Shown one piece after another: positions 24,204-35,280 of a DNA stretch of 64,000 nucleotides. Location of the stretch: positions 522,001 through 586,000 of the forward strand of contig CM035317.1 of assembly GCA_000497125.2 (NCBI GenBank), in the 5' to 3' direction. Position 1 is the stretch's first letter; each line of letters starts with the position of its first letter. The notes under the pieces were generated by a model, which saw nothing but the letters and a program-made list of their open reading frames with translations, was not told the origin of the DNA and made no database searches. The DNA is from Spironucleus salmonicida (Eukaryota; Fornicata; Diplomonadida; Hexamitidae). Made by a program: the position numbers and the translations under genes.

Positions 24204-25556
24204 ATGTCGGAAAAAGACTCCATAACCGTGGAGGCCCAGGAGTTATCGCCCAAGACCAAGAAGTTAGCGTGGTGGGTGTTCCTACTATTTGGCGTGACAG
24301 TTCTCCTTCCTTTCAACTGCTTTATCGTACCAGTCGACTACTGGTTCAACCAGTTCCCCTCCACCCTGCTCACTGCTATTTCCGTCACCAACAACATCTT
24401 CAACAGTATCGTGACCTTCACGATGATGAAATTTTCATACACCCTCACTGTCAGGTTCCGCTTGCTCCTGGCCCTATCCATTTGGCTTGTTGTTTTACTC
24501 ATCGTTCCGTTTGCGCAGTTGTTCTCGCACAACCAGACCACCAGGATGACGATAATTCTGATCTGCGTGGCCTTCGCGGGCTGTGCGAACGGCCTCTTCT
24601 TCCCCACCGCCATCGGGGTTGCGGCCTCCCTGGACGTGAGCTTCATCGCCGCCTTCAATGCTGGGTCGGGCATCGCCGGTATAGTTGCCCAGGTGCTCAA
24701 GGTGATCACGAAGCCCATCATCCCCTTCAACAGCAAGGCCCCCACCTTCGACTCCGTGCTGTACTACACCACCGTGGCCTACTACATCATCGCCGCTATC
24801 TTCGTGCTCGTGACCTACTTCGCCTACTTCTGGCTCGTCAAGAACTACGGCGCTGACAAGATCGAGTTCGACGCCGCCGACCGCCAGAAGTACTTCACGC
24901 GCGACAAGAGCGCCGCCAAGGAGGTCGCCGCCCCCGGCACCACCTTCTTCGACGCGGTCAAGAACCTGTGGATGCCCGGCGTCTCGCTCTTCCTCATCTT
25001 CTTCGTCACCCTCACCCTGTTCCCCGCCATTACTATGGAGATCCTGTGCTACTCCATGTTCAAGACCAACGAGTCCGGCAAGTACGGCGACTGGTGGTCC
25101 ATCATCATGTTCTCCTGGTTCATGGTCGGCGACTGGGTCGGCCGGCAGTTCCCCTCCTGGAAGTGGGGGCTCAGCATCTGGAACGTCAAGACGCTCTTCA
25201 TCGCCGCCATCGTCAGGCTCGCCTTCATCGCGCTCTTCATCATCCAGATCGTGCCCTACTACCACTGGCCTGCCGGTACCACCTCGCCCGCTGCATCTGG
25301 CACCTCCCCCGACGGCCTTCCCCTCGTCCACAACGACCTGGTGGCCTGGATCGTGATGATCCTCTTCGCGGTGTCCAACGGCTGGTTCATGTGCGCCATC
25401 TTCTGCAAGTACGGCAGCATCATGAAGCCCGAGACCAACGGCACGCACGCCGCCAACTTCATGACCCTCTGCCTCAACATGGGCCTCCTCTTCGGCAGCT
25501 CACTCGGCACCGTCGTGTCCATCATCATCGGGAATGCCAAGAACAGCCTTGCATGA
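24204..25556 (+). CDS. Equilibrative nucleoside transporter (ENT/SLC29 family)
   Basis: A 450-residue polytopic protein. The first membrane segment carries the ENT signature LLPFNCFIVPVDYWF near residues 34-48. A hydrophilic loop follows the sixth segment. The C-terminal part has NGWFMCAIFCKYGSIMKP and then NFMTLCLNMGLLFGSSLGT, matching the last two ENT segments. ENT proteins move nucleosides and nucleobases, which diplomonads must salvage because they lack de novo purine synthesis. I chose ATG 24204 (MSEKDSITVEAQ); an in-frame ATG 30 bases upstream at 24174 is less likely. Codons are strongly G/C-ending and no TAR codon occurs. It stops with TGA. Its neighbours are decayed genes on both sides. 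Confidence 0.9.
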   Translation: MSEKDSITVEAQELSPKTKKLAWWVFLLFGVTVLLPFNCFIVPVDYWFNQFPSTLLTAISVTNNIFNSIVTFTMMKFSYTLTVRFRLLLALSIWLVVLLIVPFAQLFSHNQTTRMTIILICVAFAGCANGLFFPTAIGVAASLDVSFIAAFNAGSGIAGIVAQVLKVITKPIIPFNSKAPTFDSVLYYTTVAYYIIAAIFVLVTYFAYFWLVKNYGADKIEFDAADRQKYFTRDKSAAKEVAAPGTTFFDAVKNLWMPGVSLFLIFFVTLTLFPAITMEILCYSMFKTNESGKYGDWWSIIMFSWFMVGDWVGRQFPSWKWGLSIWNVKTLFIAAIVRLAFIALFIIQIVPYYHWPAGTTSPAASGTSPDGLPLVHNDLVAWIVMILFAVSNGWFMCAIFCKYGSIMKPETNGTHAANFMTLCLNMGLLFGSSLGTVVSIIIGNAKNSLA

Positions 25557-25639
25557 GTGATCTAATTCTATTTGCAGTTTTGTGCTTTCCTAAAATGCAG
25601 TACTTTCCAGGGAATGCCCTGCGAGATAAGTAATACACA

Positions 25640-26281
25640 CGAAAGTAATACTTCACTCTAAACCGAAAAGGCTAAGGCTGCCAAGACGGTCAGGTGCTCT
25701 GAGTCCACCTGCCTTGGGTCATCGTCCACGTCCCGCTGGATGATCTCCTGCAGCTCGGTATCAATGGCGAGGGAGGACTTTTAGTGCTAGCCTGAGCAGT
25801 TGAGGATGCGCCAAGCTGCGGCATTGGCCAGTAGAGGCAGAAACGTACTCTTATCCCCTAGGGCTTCCCTTTATGCAGTGCCTCGCATCACATTACTACA
25901 TATTAGGAGCGCTTTTAAAGCTAGACTAGAACTGTGCGAAGTACCCTGAACATTAGAGAACGCACCGAACGGAGTGTGGCTATCAGATTTTAATATGCAT
26001 CCAGAGGATATGTGGGTGGAGTGGAACTGGAGAATGCGCACTCGTATACTCGGGTCATGGCGGGGGTATAGAGGCTTGGTACTTCAATTACCGCGTGGTG
26101 CGGCTAGCCTCCTAAAAGTGCCTCGCACGGGACCCGAATCCGGTCGTACACCATGTTCTAGAGTGTCTGGTGAAGGGAGGCGCAGGGAGAACGGGCCATC
26201 GGCGGTCTGTTGTGCTCACGAGGTATCATAATTCAGGAGGAAGGCGTGGGCGCAAGCAGGTTGGCAGATGGCGAGTAGCAT
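25640..26281 (-). pseudogene. Frameshifted minus-strand gene, function unknown
   Basis: Coding-like sequence in the minus strand begins at ATG 26281 (MLLAICQPACAHAFLL, signal-peptide-like) and soon meets TGA. It continues in a second frame (about 26220-25900, for example MVYDRIRVPCEALLGG and TYPLDAYQNLIATLRSVRS). It then shifts again to a frame open through about 25640, with segments REALGDKSTFLPLLANAAAW and TELQEIIQRDVDDDPRQVD. At least two frame changes are needed and no proper stop is seen before the sequence runs into the 3' end of the ENT gene. The composition is moderately GC-rich like the live genes. This looks like a recently disabled gene of about 215 codons. No family is recognised. 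Confidence 0.5.
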
Positions 26282-26334
26282 TTTCCAAACCCATATTCTA
26301 GTTCGTAATAATACGGTTCCCACTTCAGCTTTTA

Positions 26335-27591
26335 ATGAGGCAGCGGAACTATATTCAGGGCTTGCTGGGCGTGGCGAATCTGTGGGCATTAACCGTGTAC
26401 ATCTACGAGATGTTCTGCGTTAAGGTGATCTCCCCACCTAGGGTAGGCAAGGACAACGATTTCTCGCAGCAGAGCTTTCTGTTCGCGTTTTTCCATTGCG
26501 GGCGCTTCGCCGAGGAGGTTTTCGTGTTCCTATACCTGCTAACGGTTCAGTTTGGGATCTCTCAGCGCTGCTCCTCCGTGGCTGACGTAGTAGTGCATGC
26601 AGGGAAACACATTATTTTCATAGCCACGCCCGTCTGGTGCACCGCGTTTCTGGTGCACCAAAACTGTTCCCGGGACGCCCTAGTGCATGACCTATTGTTC
26701 CTCGCCGCGTTCAGACCCTATACCTAGGATCCCTTGGAGATCCTGCAGGTTCATTCCTACCTCGTCACCGGGATCTTCTTCGTGTCGCTGTGCAACTGCA
26801 CAAGTCTGCTGCTGAGGCTCGACCTGAAGAAAATTGCGGTATTTTCTTTCGCTGCCTGCACTCTGATGCGCCTCGGCTGTGCCGCTTTGGTGGTCTTATT
26901 GGCGAAAACGTCGCACCACATGTTGTTCCCGGTCTTCTACGTGTACCTGTATGCCATCGCTATCTATGTCGCGACGACCTTCTGGAAGTTCGACGTCAAC
27001 GATCTGGGGATCGCAAATATGCAGACTCCTTCGAAGCCGCCCAGGCACCACCGCTGCATTCAGTGGCTGTGCTCCAAGAATCGCGTCGCGGGGGACATGG
27101 TCGTCTGGGCCCTGGCGTGCGGAGGCGGAGTAGTGGTTAAGTTCGTGCACCGTACGGAGGACGACCTCCTGGACCACAAACTGGTTGGCGTGCTTGTGCT
27201 GGCATTCGGCCGCGTTGCCTAGATGATGGTCTTTTACATCTGCATGGTGCCCGTTTTCTACGACCTTACCCCGCTTACGAACCGCCTACTCGGTTGCCAT
27301 ATATTCACGAGCCTGGGCGTGCACGCGAACGAGAACTTCATCGGGGCCATTATCGTGCTGCAGACGCTGCTGCAGGCCACGAAAGGGATGCAGGTGGGCC
27401 CCTACAACAACGGCACCGTTTTGCTCGCCGTCGGGGGCGTGATGTCGCTGACGCTGGTAGGCGGGCAGCTGATCGCGCAGCTCTTCTTGCTCATCGTGAA
27501 GGTGATTGTGAGCAAAATCGACAGGTACTGGGAGCTGCAGAAGACGAAGCACGTCGCCATGTAAATTCGGCAGAAAATGGTTAACAAATGA
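26335..27591 (+). CDS. Polytopic membrane protein, possibly acyltransferase-3-like
   Basis: 418 residues from ATG 26335 to TGA 27589-27591. Three TAR codons are read as Gln: TAG at 26728, TAG near 27220 and TAA at 27562. Standard-code reading would split it in three. About ten hydrophobic segments are visible. The N-terminal layout (GLLGVANLWALTVYIYE, then GRFAEEVFVFLYLLTVQFG) recalls the first two segments of acyltransferase family 3 / NRF-6-like membrane proteins, but I do not see a firm catalytic motif, so the family is tentative. The end lies two bases from the stop of the convergent kelch gene. Codons are mixed, moderately GC-rich. Confidence 0.8.
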
Positions 27592-27593
27592 TC

Positions 27594-29981
27594 TCACATC
27601 ATCCTTGCGATTACTTGATCCACCTCGTCCAAGCTATCAAACTCAGTCTTGATTTCTGATTCCATTTTCTGATTCATATCTTACCCTATTAGACCCATTT
27701 TATTTTAAATATTTACATTTCCGCTAAAAATTAAAATTTTTTCAATTTTTTCAATTTTCCTAACCAATTCTTGATTTTCAAATTCTAACTCTTTTATTCT
27801 TCCAAGTTTACCGTCATTTTGGTCGTCTAGTAATTCATCAGCTAAACTTTCTAACTTAACTAAATTATTTTAGAGTGCTTCAAAGTTAACATCAATTTCT
27901 TCCTATTTCACGTTATTTTCTTTTAGTTAGAGTTTAATTTTTTAAAATGCTGAAACCAAGGTTTCCTGGAATTCAAGTAAAGCAGGATGAACTTCTTCGG
28001 CATCGAATGATGCATCTTCCGGCTCTTCACTTCTAGGCTAAGAAGACATCGTCATAGGTGCTTATGGCATCTATGGCATTTAAGCTAATTAAGCCATTGG
28101 GTTAAACTGAGGCATTTAACTAACTTGGTTAAGCTAAGGCATCTAGTTTAGTTATGGCATCTAATTAAGCTGTGGCATTTAGTTAAGTTATGGCATCGAT
28201 GAAAACTGATTTAATTATTGCATCTATGGCATTTAGTTAAGAGTATTTAATTAAGGCATAGATCCTATTTCCGGCATGTCTAATTTATATCTATTTATAA
28301 CTGAATTATCTTCATATGGATCATACATACCATCATCTAATTAAATATTAACTTATCGTGCCTCTTAAATATCGATATCCATAGCTTCTTTTCGAGAAAT
28401 TGTAGTTTCTCCTATAATACAGCAGTCTAATCTCGAGAGTCTAGTACCAAAAAGATAAATTGAAATTAGCTCTGCTGCTGAATCATTCACGCCGTCACAA
28501 ATTTCAATAAAATCTTAGCCACCAAAATCGCGCTTTAGTTACTTAGATACACCATTACCGAGAATTTCAACAGTAGTTGCGGTTGAACTGCCGTCTAAAT
28601 TAATATCAATGCCTATTCGTTTCTCCATTCCTTTTTCGAAGTCTACGACCCAAAAATCATTTAAAAACTTTTCTTTACCGGTACCTGAAAATATGAGCAA
28701 CGCATTTTCTCTAATATTAATACACGAATGATCAAATCTTTATGGGATTTGCATTTTCAAAGGTTTCCATTAAAAATTAATTAAAATATGAGAGTCGTTC
28801 ACAAGCCCCGAATCAGAAACACCGCCAAAAAGAACAGCCTTGTTTTTAGAAATTTTGGTCAATGTAGCAAACGAACGAGAGCTAGGTAAAGATTACCCCA
28901 ATAGCTAATTCCAGTTTTTTTGCTAAAAATTATACACCCAATAATCATTTAAGAATTGCTTATTTTTACCCCCAAACAGAACCAATTTGCCCTGAATTAG
29001 CACAACCTAGTGACCACTACGCGCAGTAGGCGCGTTTTGCGACGAAATTTGAGACCACTAATTACTAGTCGAATTATAGTGCCAGAAATCGTTCAAAAAT
29101 TGATTTTCGGCCTCCCCTCCGAAGATAACGAAATTCCCGTTATTTAGCGACGTAATGGTGTGATTTTTACGGAATTTTGGAGCGATTTTCGGCATCGGAA
29201 TTGGGGCGAATTATTTCTATTTTTCAGGGTCAATTTTGCCGAAATTTTGCCCAAAAACGTACAAAACGCTTCCCGCGAAAGCGACTTTTCCCTCGTAAAA
29301 TTTTTAATTCACCTTAAAAGACTGCTAAAGCGACACGAAAGCAAGCCCGTTTTGGGGCATTTCCGGCACCTTCGGGACCTGCACGGGCGGCTCGGAAGGG
29401 ATGTCCGGAATCGATCCCAGAGACGCGATTTGGCCGATTACGGGCCTGAATTGCTGCATTTCCTTGTCCTCCTCAGAGGACTCGGAATTGACCCTCATGG
29501 TCTGCGCAATGACCGAATTTTGACGGTCCAGGCCGGTCGTGTCGCGCTTGAAGTTCTGGTACGGCACCATGAAGGACGTGAGGTCGACTTTTTCCTTCGG
29601 CTGGTCGTTCTGGTTAATAAGGGCTGTGGACTGGAACTTTACGGCCGATTTGAGGTCTTTTACGTCTTTTACGTTCGAAATCGAACGGTTCGATTTTATG
29701 GGTTTTTGGTACGTTTTGGAGAACCAGGTCTGCAGTTTGGCAGTTTTGATTCCTGTGTCCTGCGCGAGCAGTTTCCAGGCCTTGCTCGTCATGAGCTTGT
29801 TGAGCTGGTACGGCTCAGCTTTCAGGTCTTTGATGGTTTGTTGTGAGGTGATGTCGAGGGCGACGATCATGGAGGCGACTAGTTTTGCGGCCGAAAATCC
29901 ATCCAGGCCAGCTAGCTCGCCTGGGGGGAGCGGTACGGCGGGGTCAACGAGAGAATTCTGTCTGGACAGTTTTGAGGACAT
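27594..29981 (-). CDS. Kelch-repeat protein with Gln/Met/Pro-rich linker and C-terminal coiled coil
   Basis: 795 residues from ATG 29981 to TGA 27594-27596, one frame once TAR is Gln (the first TAG falls at about residue 220). Residues 1-215 are a charged N-terminal domain of unknown type. Residues about 220-440 show kelch-type blades, for example FVIFGGEAENQFLNDFWHYN, KLVLFGGKNKQFLNDYWVYN, KAVLFGGVSDSGLVNDSHIL and ALLIFSGTGKEKFLNDFWVV. Each has the hydrophobic-GG turn and spaced aromatic residues. Residues about 570-640 repeat a QLNQMP motif. Residues about 675-755 form a heptad-type coiled coil. Four or five blades may be fewer than a closed propeller needs, unless degenerate ones flank them. 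Kelch proteins usually bind partner proteins; a cytoskeletal scaffold is inference. Confidence 0.88.
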
Positions 29982-31257
29982 TTAAAATTTGAAAAGATAT
30001 AGAATATTAAGTTATATATAATATTTAATTGTTGGTTTAAATTTAAAAAATATTATTATTTAATATATATAATAATCAAAAATATGCGTGGAGTGGAGGA
30101 TTATAGGCTTGTTTAATGAGAGTTGTGGATAGGGGGTGAGAATAAGAAGATCTGGATATAATTTGGATTGGGGCGAAATTAGAGCGAAGAAATGGAGTAA
30201 ATTACTAGATATGATTGAATATTTTTATGTTAAAATAGTTTAATTTTAGATGAAAATTAGGTTTTTCATTTATAAAAATAAGAGAGAACGGTCATAGATG
30301 GGATATTTGGGGATTTTAATATAAAGCGATTCGAGGAATATAATAAAGTTTGGATATGTTATATAAAGAATGTATGCTTTCTACAAAATTTATTAATATT
30401 CTTATACAAATTGCAATTAATAAAAATATGAGTTGAATTTAAAGTATTAAAGAAACTATTCGATTTATTAGAGGCAGATTATCTGTATATACTATTGATT
30501 TCAAATTATATTCAAATATTATGCTTATAAATAGGATTAATGTTTGTAATCAGTTTTATGCAAAAAGATAGTCTACTTAAATGATTTAACCAGATTAGGC
30601 CTAATGGAAATATATTTGTTAAGTTATTTAAGGTATTTAGTAATTTACGTTGATGATTTACAGATATTCATGTTTAAACCTTAAATTATAATTTATTTGA
30701 ATTTGAAGCATTAAACGTAAACTTTCCTATCTGACTATTACTTAAGACATAAAAAATAAATATATAATGAATGATTTATAATAAAACAATAGAATTATTA
30801 GTTATCATGCTACTTGTTTAAAAACTTTATGCTGTTGTTTCTGTGAAAATTATGAATTCTGCATATGTATTGGTTAACTGTGTTATATTATTTAATAAAT
30901 AATATATATGTTTTATATTATTTAATATAAGGAACTATACGTATTATTAAAATATTTATACTTATATCTTTTTAAGTTAAATTTAATTATAATTAAATTG
31001 AGTTTCACACTACAATAAACTTAATTTATAATAAATGATAAACTAAATATGTCTAAAAAGTACAAGCAACTGATTTAGAAAATATTTTATGATACGCTAA
31101 AAAATAATCATTACCTTAATTTATTTTATTAATAACTAATGCATATTGATAATTATTACTAAATATAGATTATTAAATTTGGAATAAATATAATAATAAT
31201 ACTATATGTGTATTAAGCGATGTGTCATGCGTAGATAAAAACCTCTTTCCTTTATAA
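29982..31257. other. AT-rich divergent intergenic region
   Basis: 1.28 kb between the divergent starts of the kelch gene and the sugar transporter. It must hold both promoters. I see no motif I can name and no TGA-free frame with convincing protein character. Confidence 0.6.
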
Positions 31258-32604
31258 ATGGTTTCGTTCGGACTCCTATTTGCAATTTAGTCCTTAACAG
31301 CCGAGACTCTCGGCTTTACCATTGCAAACTTTTCTTCTGACATCATCAAACTTTACTATATGGCTATTGGTACTTCAGCTAATTTTGCAGCCGCTGATGT
31401 TGCAGTTCAAACTTTACTACCCTATCTATCTATCGCCTCCCTTGTAGGCTTCCTCATTGCTTCTCTCACCTTCGCTCCTATTGTAAGCTGGTTAGGCTAC
31501 AAGAAGACCGGCTTGGTAGGTGCTGCTGGATCTGTCATCTTCAATATTCTGCTTTGCATTCCTTTCAATGTCTACTACTGGCTGGTTATGAGGCTTTTTG
31601 CCGGCTTCTTTGTCGTATTATTTTAACAACCCAGCATCATCATCGTGGGTGAGCACGCTGAGGCCAGCAAGAGAGGTATACTCGGTGTTATGTTCCAATT
31701 TAACGTCACCCTTGGTATATTGGTTGCTTCCTTAGTCTTACTTGCCATCCGTACTTATCAAGATACCTATAATGCTTGGTGGGTCAACTTTATTGTTACC
31801 TTCATATGGCCTCTCATGGGATTTGTCTTGTTATTCTTCGTTCCCGACGTCAAGCCCAGAGAGGAGAAGGAAATCTCCCCCATGCTCCTGTTCAAGGAGA
31901 AGAAGTACCTCAAGGTCCTCATCCTCTCTGTCATGCTCGGCCTCAACCAGCAGTGCACCGGTATCAACGCCGTTATCGTCTATTCCACTGAGACCTTCAA
32001 GGATACCTTCAAGAATGCAGATGGCACTACCCATTCCCTGTCTTCCGTCTTCGGTTCCATCATTATCAACGGTGTCAACTTTGTGGCTACCCTCGGCGCC
32101 CTCGCCTTCATCGAGAAGCTCGGCCGCAAGATCCTTCTCTTCGGCGGTGTCGGTGTCTGTTTCGCTGCACAGGTTGCTCTCATGATCAACTATATCCTCG
32201 CAAAACCCAATACTGCCCTTCTCATTACAGCTTCTGTTATATTCATCATTGGATTCGAAGTTGGTCCCGGTCCCATCTTCTTCGTCTTCGCCTCCGAGCT
32301 CTTCCCCGTCGAGGCCAAGTCCCTCCTATCCTCAATCCTGCTCAGCTTCAACTACATCCCCAACATCTTTGTCGTCGTTCTCTTCCCAATTCTTACCAAC
32401 GCTGCCGCATGGTCTCCCTTCGTTACCTATTTGATCGTCATGGGTCTTACAACTGCTGTATTGCTCTTTACCACCCCTGAAACGAAGGGCAAGACCCAGG
32501 AGGAAATCCAGATGATCCTTACCGGCTCTGCACCAGCTGCTAGTAGCGAAGCCGAGAAAGGCTCCGAGGTTAGGTTTGGTTCTGGTGTTATGACTGCTGA
32601 GTGA
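31258..32604 (+). CDS. Sugar transporter, major facilitator superfamily (GLUT/HXT type)
   Basis: 448 residues from ATG 31258 to TGA. TAG at codon 11 and TAA at 31624 are read as Gln; without them the first third would be lost. Family motifs are clear: LNQQCTGINAVIVYST near residue 229 (helix 7 QQxSGINA motif), GPGPIFFVFASELFP near 336 (helix 10), and PETKGKTQEEI near 407 after helix 12. The PESPRWL motif of helix 6 is replaced by PDVKPREEKE. It would take up hexoses across the plasma membrane. Codons are C-rich but less biased than in the ENT gene. The short N-terminus is typical of protist members. Confidence 0.92.
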
Positions 32605-33066
32605 TGAGTCTACTTATTGTTATTTAAAACTCTTTATAATATTAATTTGTATAAGTAAATATTCCATTAAAACCGAACACTTATTAACTAAAATTGAGTT
32701 TAATTAAGGCCATTTTCATGACTTAATAATTTTATGATTATCATCAACAAATAGCTTCTTACTTGTTAAGAGCATACCGAATAAATAAAATGCTGGAAAC
32801 ACCATGTTGTTGAATCATAATATCACAAAAGGTACTATTTTCACTCGTAAAGTTATAAATTTCTTAACACCTAATAGACGCTATAGCATCTATCACTTAC
32901 CAATACGAACCATTTAGTCATATACTTGATTCGAACCTCATTTTTATTTTGTAATTATATTATATAATAATCATAATTTCTTCCCCTTCCCCTCCCTTTC
33001 TTTTCACACTCAATTTTTATTATTATACAATATACCCTATATTTCCGCTCCACAAACAAAAATTTC
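32605..33066. other. Convergent intergenic region, AT-rich
   Basis: 462 bases between the 3' ends of the sugar transporter and the phosphatase. AT-rich with pyrimidine runs near 32980-33010. No gene is seen. Confidence 0.6.
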
Positions 33067-33822
33067 TCAGATTCCGTCAATGCCGCCCGCATCCAACCCC
33101 TCAACTTCCTCTTCGCATTCTCCCCGAAATCGACAGCAGTATCCGTACTGCTCCAGAGTCTGCACCATGAAAACGCTCCGCTGGCGCCGCAAATCCAAAA
33201 TTATCTGGTCAGTTTCCGCTCCTTTTTGGCTCATTTTCGCTCTGCAGACGATGAAAACGCCAGTCCGGCCCACCCCCGCAGAGCAGTGCACGAGAATTCG
33301 CTAATTTGCAGTTTCTCGTAGAATTTAAAGGAACGAAAAATCATTTTCTGGGGTTTTTAGGTCCGGGAACGACGCCAGCGCGTAGTGCGTCACCGGCGCG
33401 CCGTCGACGAGCAGTTTCGTCACTGTCAGGTCGTTTTTGACCGTTTTTTCTGTCGTTTCGACGGTCAAGTTTCTGCCGTTCTCGCTAAGCACCGCAGCCG
33501 CTGCTGGCAAGTAGGCGTCGCACTTGCCCGCCTCGACCTCGCAGAGCTGCACGATTGACGCGATTTCGCGGTCCCGCACGAGCGCGAAAAAGCGGAAAAA
33601 CTCGACCGGGAGCGGCGCCTGCGACGCGATTTGGAAGGTCCCGCCCAGCCGGATTTCGTTTGCGTTCATGTAGGGCTCCACCACCGTCGAAAGCGATGGT
33701 GTGACGTTGATCTGGCGGTTCCGCGACGCGTTTTCGGCATTCCAGGCGTGCGTCGCGACAGGTGTCGAGGGCAGAACGTCCGCGAACGTGCGGTCCTCTA
33801 GCGCGTCGTAACGCTGCTGCAT
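33067..33822 (-). CDS. Classical protein tyrosine phosphatase
   Basis: 251 residues from ATG 33822 to TGA 33067-33069, with TAA (about residue 166) and TAG read as Gln. The catalytic P-loop is complete, VHCSAGVGRTG with the nucleophilic Cys near residue 180. Other classical PTP motifs are present: YMNANEIRL (YINAN-type), ASQAPLPVEFFRF (QGPL-type), HYALASFPDL as the WPD loop, and LRRQRSVFMVQTLEQYGY as the Q-loop with both conserved Gln. The WPD tryptophan is replaced by Phe, but the general-acid Asp is kept. The domain is compact, near the minimal PTP size. It would dephosphorylate phosphotyrosine in cytosolic signalling. An upstream in-frame ATG at 33876 lies inside the tRNA gene, so 33822 is preferred. 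Confidence 0.9.
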
Positions 33823-33835
33823 TATTAGAAAAATT

Positions 33836-33862
33836 TGGACAACCCGGGAATCGAACCCGGGG

Positions 33863-33893
<31 letters not shown>

Positions 33894-33908
33894 CTGAGCT
33901 AGCCGCCC
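33836..33908 (-). tRNA. tRNA-Ala (anticodon TGC)
   Basis: 73 bases including the discriminator A. The acceptor stem GGGCGGC pairs with GTTGTCC (with G-T pairs). The D-arm has GCTCAGTTGGTAGAGC (A box), the anticodon loop is TTTGCAT in a CGCGC/GCGCG stem, and the T-arm is GGTTCGATTCC (B box). There is no intron and no encoded CCA. It sits 13 bases upstream of the phosphatase ATG on the same strand. Confidence 0.95.
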
Positions 33909-34356
33909 TGTAAATAAAAGAAGATTGTGTATAATGATGTTAATTAACTAGTAAAAATTTAAATGTTGCTATGAGAAATTAGGGAGGCTTTGGAATATAA
34001 TAGTAGGAGCTGGAAATGATAATTTATAGCGAATGTGAACATTAGAACTAAAGTTAAGTAGTTAGTAAGTAGTTGAGCTGATCATACTAGAGAGGCGACA
34101 AAAGGTTATTCTTTAAATATTAATTATTTACAAGTTCAATTTTAAATAATATTCAGTTAAAGCATACTCGAGTATAATTGTCTAAGAATAATTAACATAA
34201 ATTTATATAATAATAGAGTTACTTATTGTGATGTTAAAATAGATATTATCCAATTGATTTATAAGGATATTCTATTACTTATTATAAAAAGGAAATTATT
34301 AATTTTAGACTAAAATTATAAATTTATATATAATAATATAAAATACGTAAATAATA
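33909..34356. other. AT-rich intergenic region
   Basis: 448 bases between the tRNA-Ala gene and the helical hypothetical gene. Nothing recognisable is seen. Confidence 0.6.
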
Positions 34357-34869
34357 ATGTAGGTACCCAGACTATCACTGGCCTAGATATTTACCAATCC
34401 GTCATCATTTGAAATATCAGAATCGGCCAATAATACACCATTATTTTAGTAAAAAGCATCTGAATTTAATATAGAATAAGATATTGCTGATTAGGAATAG
34501 TGGAATATGTAGCGAGAAAAGCATGTAGATTTAATAGTTAAATTGACGTATAACATAATTGAAGATTTATAAGTGTTAAACTAAGTGTAAAGTGCACTAC
34601 ATGTGCATGTTATACATTATTAAAAACTTAACAGTGTTATAAAAAAATCAGAGGTTATTAAAATACTATTGGAATCAGGATTAGTAGTGGATTATATAGT
34701 TAATCTCATACGTAAAATAACTTAATAAGTGGGAACTTTAACTGCATTTTCACGAAAAAGTCTTAATTAGTAGGGAGAGCGGTTATTAAAATAGATCATA
34801 GATACTGTTGATTTGTTTATGGACGAAGCTATTTATTTTTTGAAGTATTCTGTGAGAAAAGGTGAATGA
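34357..34869 (+). CDS. Helical hypothetical protein, 170 residues
   Basis: ATG 34357 to TGA 34867-34869, with many TAA/TAG codons read as Gln, so it is invisible in the standard code. The product is rich in charged residues and leucine and looks mostly helical (for example EQWNMQREKHVDLIVKLTYN, IKILLESGLVVDYIVNLIRK and GERLLKQIIDTVDLFMDEAI). G-starting codons are enriched compared with the flanking AT-rich DNA, which favours real coding. Chance alone could give a frame of this length in a TGA-only code, so composition is the main argument. No family is recognised. It lies about 410 bases upstream of the Myb-like gene in the same orientation. Confidence 0.6.
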
Positions 34870-35280
34870 TAGAGTGATTTTAAACAGAATTATTTCTAAT
34901 CTTAATTCGAAATTTGTGGTTTACATAAATTGTGTATGTTAAGAGATGCACTTAATTCATATTGTACTATTATATCGCATACATGATTTTATTGTAGAGA
35001 TCGGATCTGACGAAATCCCGCGATAATTCTAATCGCCTGGGTTTACAAACTATAAAATGAATATTAACAACATTCAATAATATTAAATTATATTTTATTC
35101 TATTATCTAACTGTATGCCAAATATTATATAGTTATATTTATAAGTATAAGTATCTGCTCTACAAAATATTTTTCTGGCATATCTAAATTGGTAAAATAT
35201 TGATAATAGTATTCAGGACGAATATAATTATACATAAATACTTATATTATCACATATTCATTTTCGTTACTTCTATTAAA
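34870..35280. other. AT-rich intergenic region
   Basis: 411 bases between two plus-strand genes, presumably holding the promoter of the Myb-like gene. No named motif is seen. Confidence 0.6.

Noticed and set aside
24495-25448. 317-codon frame antisense to the nucleoside transporter
   Set aside because: Gly/Glu/Val/Asp/His mix mirroring the transporter codons; the sense frame is a clear ENT protein.
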